Of a stretch of DNA of 64,000 nucleotides, positions 62,853 to 64,000 are shown in pieces. How positions within the stretch are numbered: the stretch's first letter is position 1; the number at the start of each line of letters is the position of its first letter. Below the pieces are notes generated by a model. It was given only the letters and a program-made list of their open reading frames with translations. It had not been told where the DNA came from and searched no databases. This DNA comes from Ficedula albicollis (lineage: Eukaryota > Chordata > Aves > Passeriformes > Muscicapidae), in contig NC_021673.1 in assembly GCF_000247815.1 (NCBI RefSeq), positions 46,684,081 to 46,748,080 of the forward strand, given 5' to 3'. Made by a program: the position numbers and the translations under genes.

Positions 62853-64000
62853 CTGAATTGTTGCCAGAACAATACAGAACTACTTGCTACAGTTGCTGCA
62901 GAGTTGGCAAACTTCTCCAATTTACAGAAGTCTATTTAGCGCAATAAGTTCAGCCCAGAAATGCTGGTTACAGCAAATACACATACAGCGCACACAGTGC
63001 ATTTGCTAACTCCAGAAAAATCCAGCTAGCTCATACTGTTTTTTAAATGCAGCAACATAGAATACGAGATTAACTCTTTCACCCTTCCACGTCAGTACTC
63101 AAACACGGCTCCAGAATTAATTTAGTATTAAGTAACAACAGAGCAAGCACTTCACTTCTGCAATACCAATCCAGCCAAATGTACATTGTTTCCTAAAGTC
63201 AGCTTGGAAAATGACCAAAAAGTTCTGGTGTAAAGTAACATGCACACCCATACTTCCCAAGGCAACAAAAGCACAGGATGAATTTGCTTTCACATCAGAG
63301 TTAACAGATCACGAGGTCAGGCCAACCTACAGATATATTTCACCTGCTCACCTCATCTACTTGGTGTTCCACACAGACAGAAATGCCAGAATTAGACCTC
63401 CATTAATCCTCTCCCTTGCACTTGAAGTTACTTGTCAGTGAAGAAGGAAAAGCACCAGAAAACTGAAATAACTTTTCTGGCTCCTTTCCTCGCATGAGAG
63501 GCAGCACAAGCTACACAGTGCCAGCACAGTTTAACACATTACCCTCCTGGGCTAAAGCCTGATCACAGACTACAGCAAGTTTTACCTTGGAATCAAGTGT
63601 CAGAAATGGATATTAAAAGTTAACCACTGTCAGGCTGCCTTGTGTTGGCAAGTCTAGTCAATTCAATAGGTGCTTGACTGGAAAATCAGAAATATTGCCC
63701 TGCCAAGAAAATAATTTTATCAAAAGAGACAAGAAGAGTCACACACACACAATACTTACTGTCAAGGAGTTTGCCATTTCTAGGTTCCCACCCAGTCAGC
63801 CAGCAGGCCCTGGGCTCAGAGCTTGCAAGTGCACGTTTTGAGGACACAGGAGCAAGTCACAGTTGCCTGCACAGTTTCTCACAGGTTTTATCAGGCTTGT
63901 GGAGTATGATGTTCAAGATAAATAAGGTCAGTCCTGATTTTCCTGCCATGGTATGCAGGCTACCATAGTCACAGAACAAGTTTTGCTGAAGGCAACTGCA

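Larger units (their letters stand above)
53020..64000 (-). other. CTNNB1: CTNNB1 intron 1 (5' part outside window)
   Basis: At least 11 kb of intron 1 lies between exon 2 and the right edge. The stretch is AT-rich with no CpG island, so exon 1 and the promoter are expected beyond 64,000. It holds a cluster of recent tandem duplications at 55.6, 57.1, 60.9 and 62.4 kb and a CTCF-like motif at 62,839. I see no other gene in it. Confidence 0.85.

Noticed and set aside
63000..64000. CTNNB1 exon 1 or promoter at the right edge
   Set aside because: No CpG-rich stretch or 5'UTR-like sequence is present; the DNA remains AT-rich, so exon 1 should lie beyond the window.

Overview
This window is AT-rich vertebrate nuclear DNA, most likely from a bird. 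The evidence is intron-interrupted genes, a near-complete beta-catenin gene with vertebrate exon structure, and two CR1-type LINE remnants of the kind found in birds and other sauropsids. There are no prokaryotic operons, CRISPR arrays or recognisable RNA genes, and I found no undescribed molecular system. Most of the sequence is intronic.

Layout. Positions 1 to about 43,230 hold the 3' end of a plus-strand gene that I assign to ULK4: a long intron (1-39,915), the penultimate coding exon (39,916-40,004), the last intron, and the last exon with a TGA stop at 42,921-42,923 followed by an AATAAA signal. About 1.5 kb of intergenic DNA follows. From about 53,019 down to about 44,712 lies the minus-strand gene CTNNB1 (beta-catenin). 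It has fourteen coding exons, numbered 2 to 15 as in human, plus a separate 3'UTR exon 16. All exons have GT-AG borders, and the joined reading frame encodes 781 residues, the same as the human protein. From 53,020 to 64,000 is CTNNB1 intron 1; exon 1 and the promoter lie beyond the right edge.

The two genes converge tail to tail, as CTNNB1 and ULK4 do in human. Beta-catenin is the adherens-junction linker and Wnt co-activator. ULK4 is a pseudokinase with C-terminal armadillo/HEAT-like repeats. They are neighbours but not a known functional unit.

Points of interest: a T29 then G408 homopolymer at 8,722-9,161 that is probably an assembly or sequencing artefact; a cluster of four nearly identical local duplications in CTNNB1 intron 1; a CpG-enriched block at about 14.14-14.62 kb inside the ULK4 intron; a conserved-looking intron inside the CTNNB1 3'UTR; and proline at residue 711 of beta-catenin where human has glutamine.
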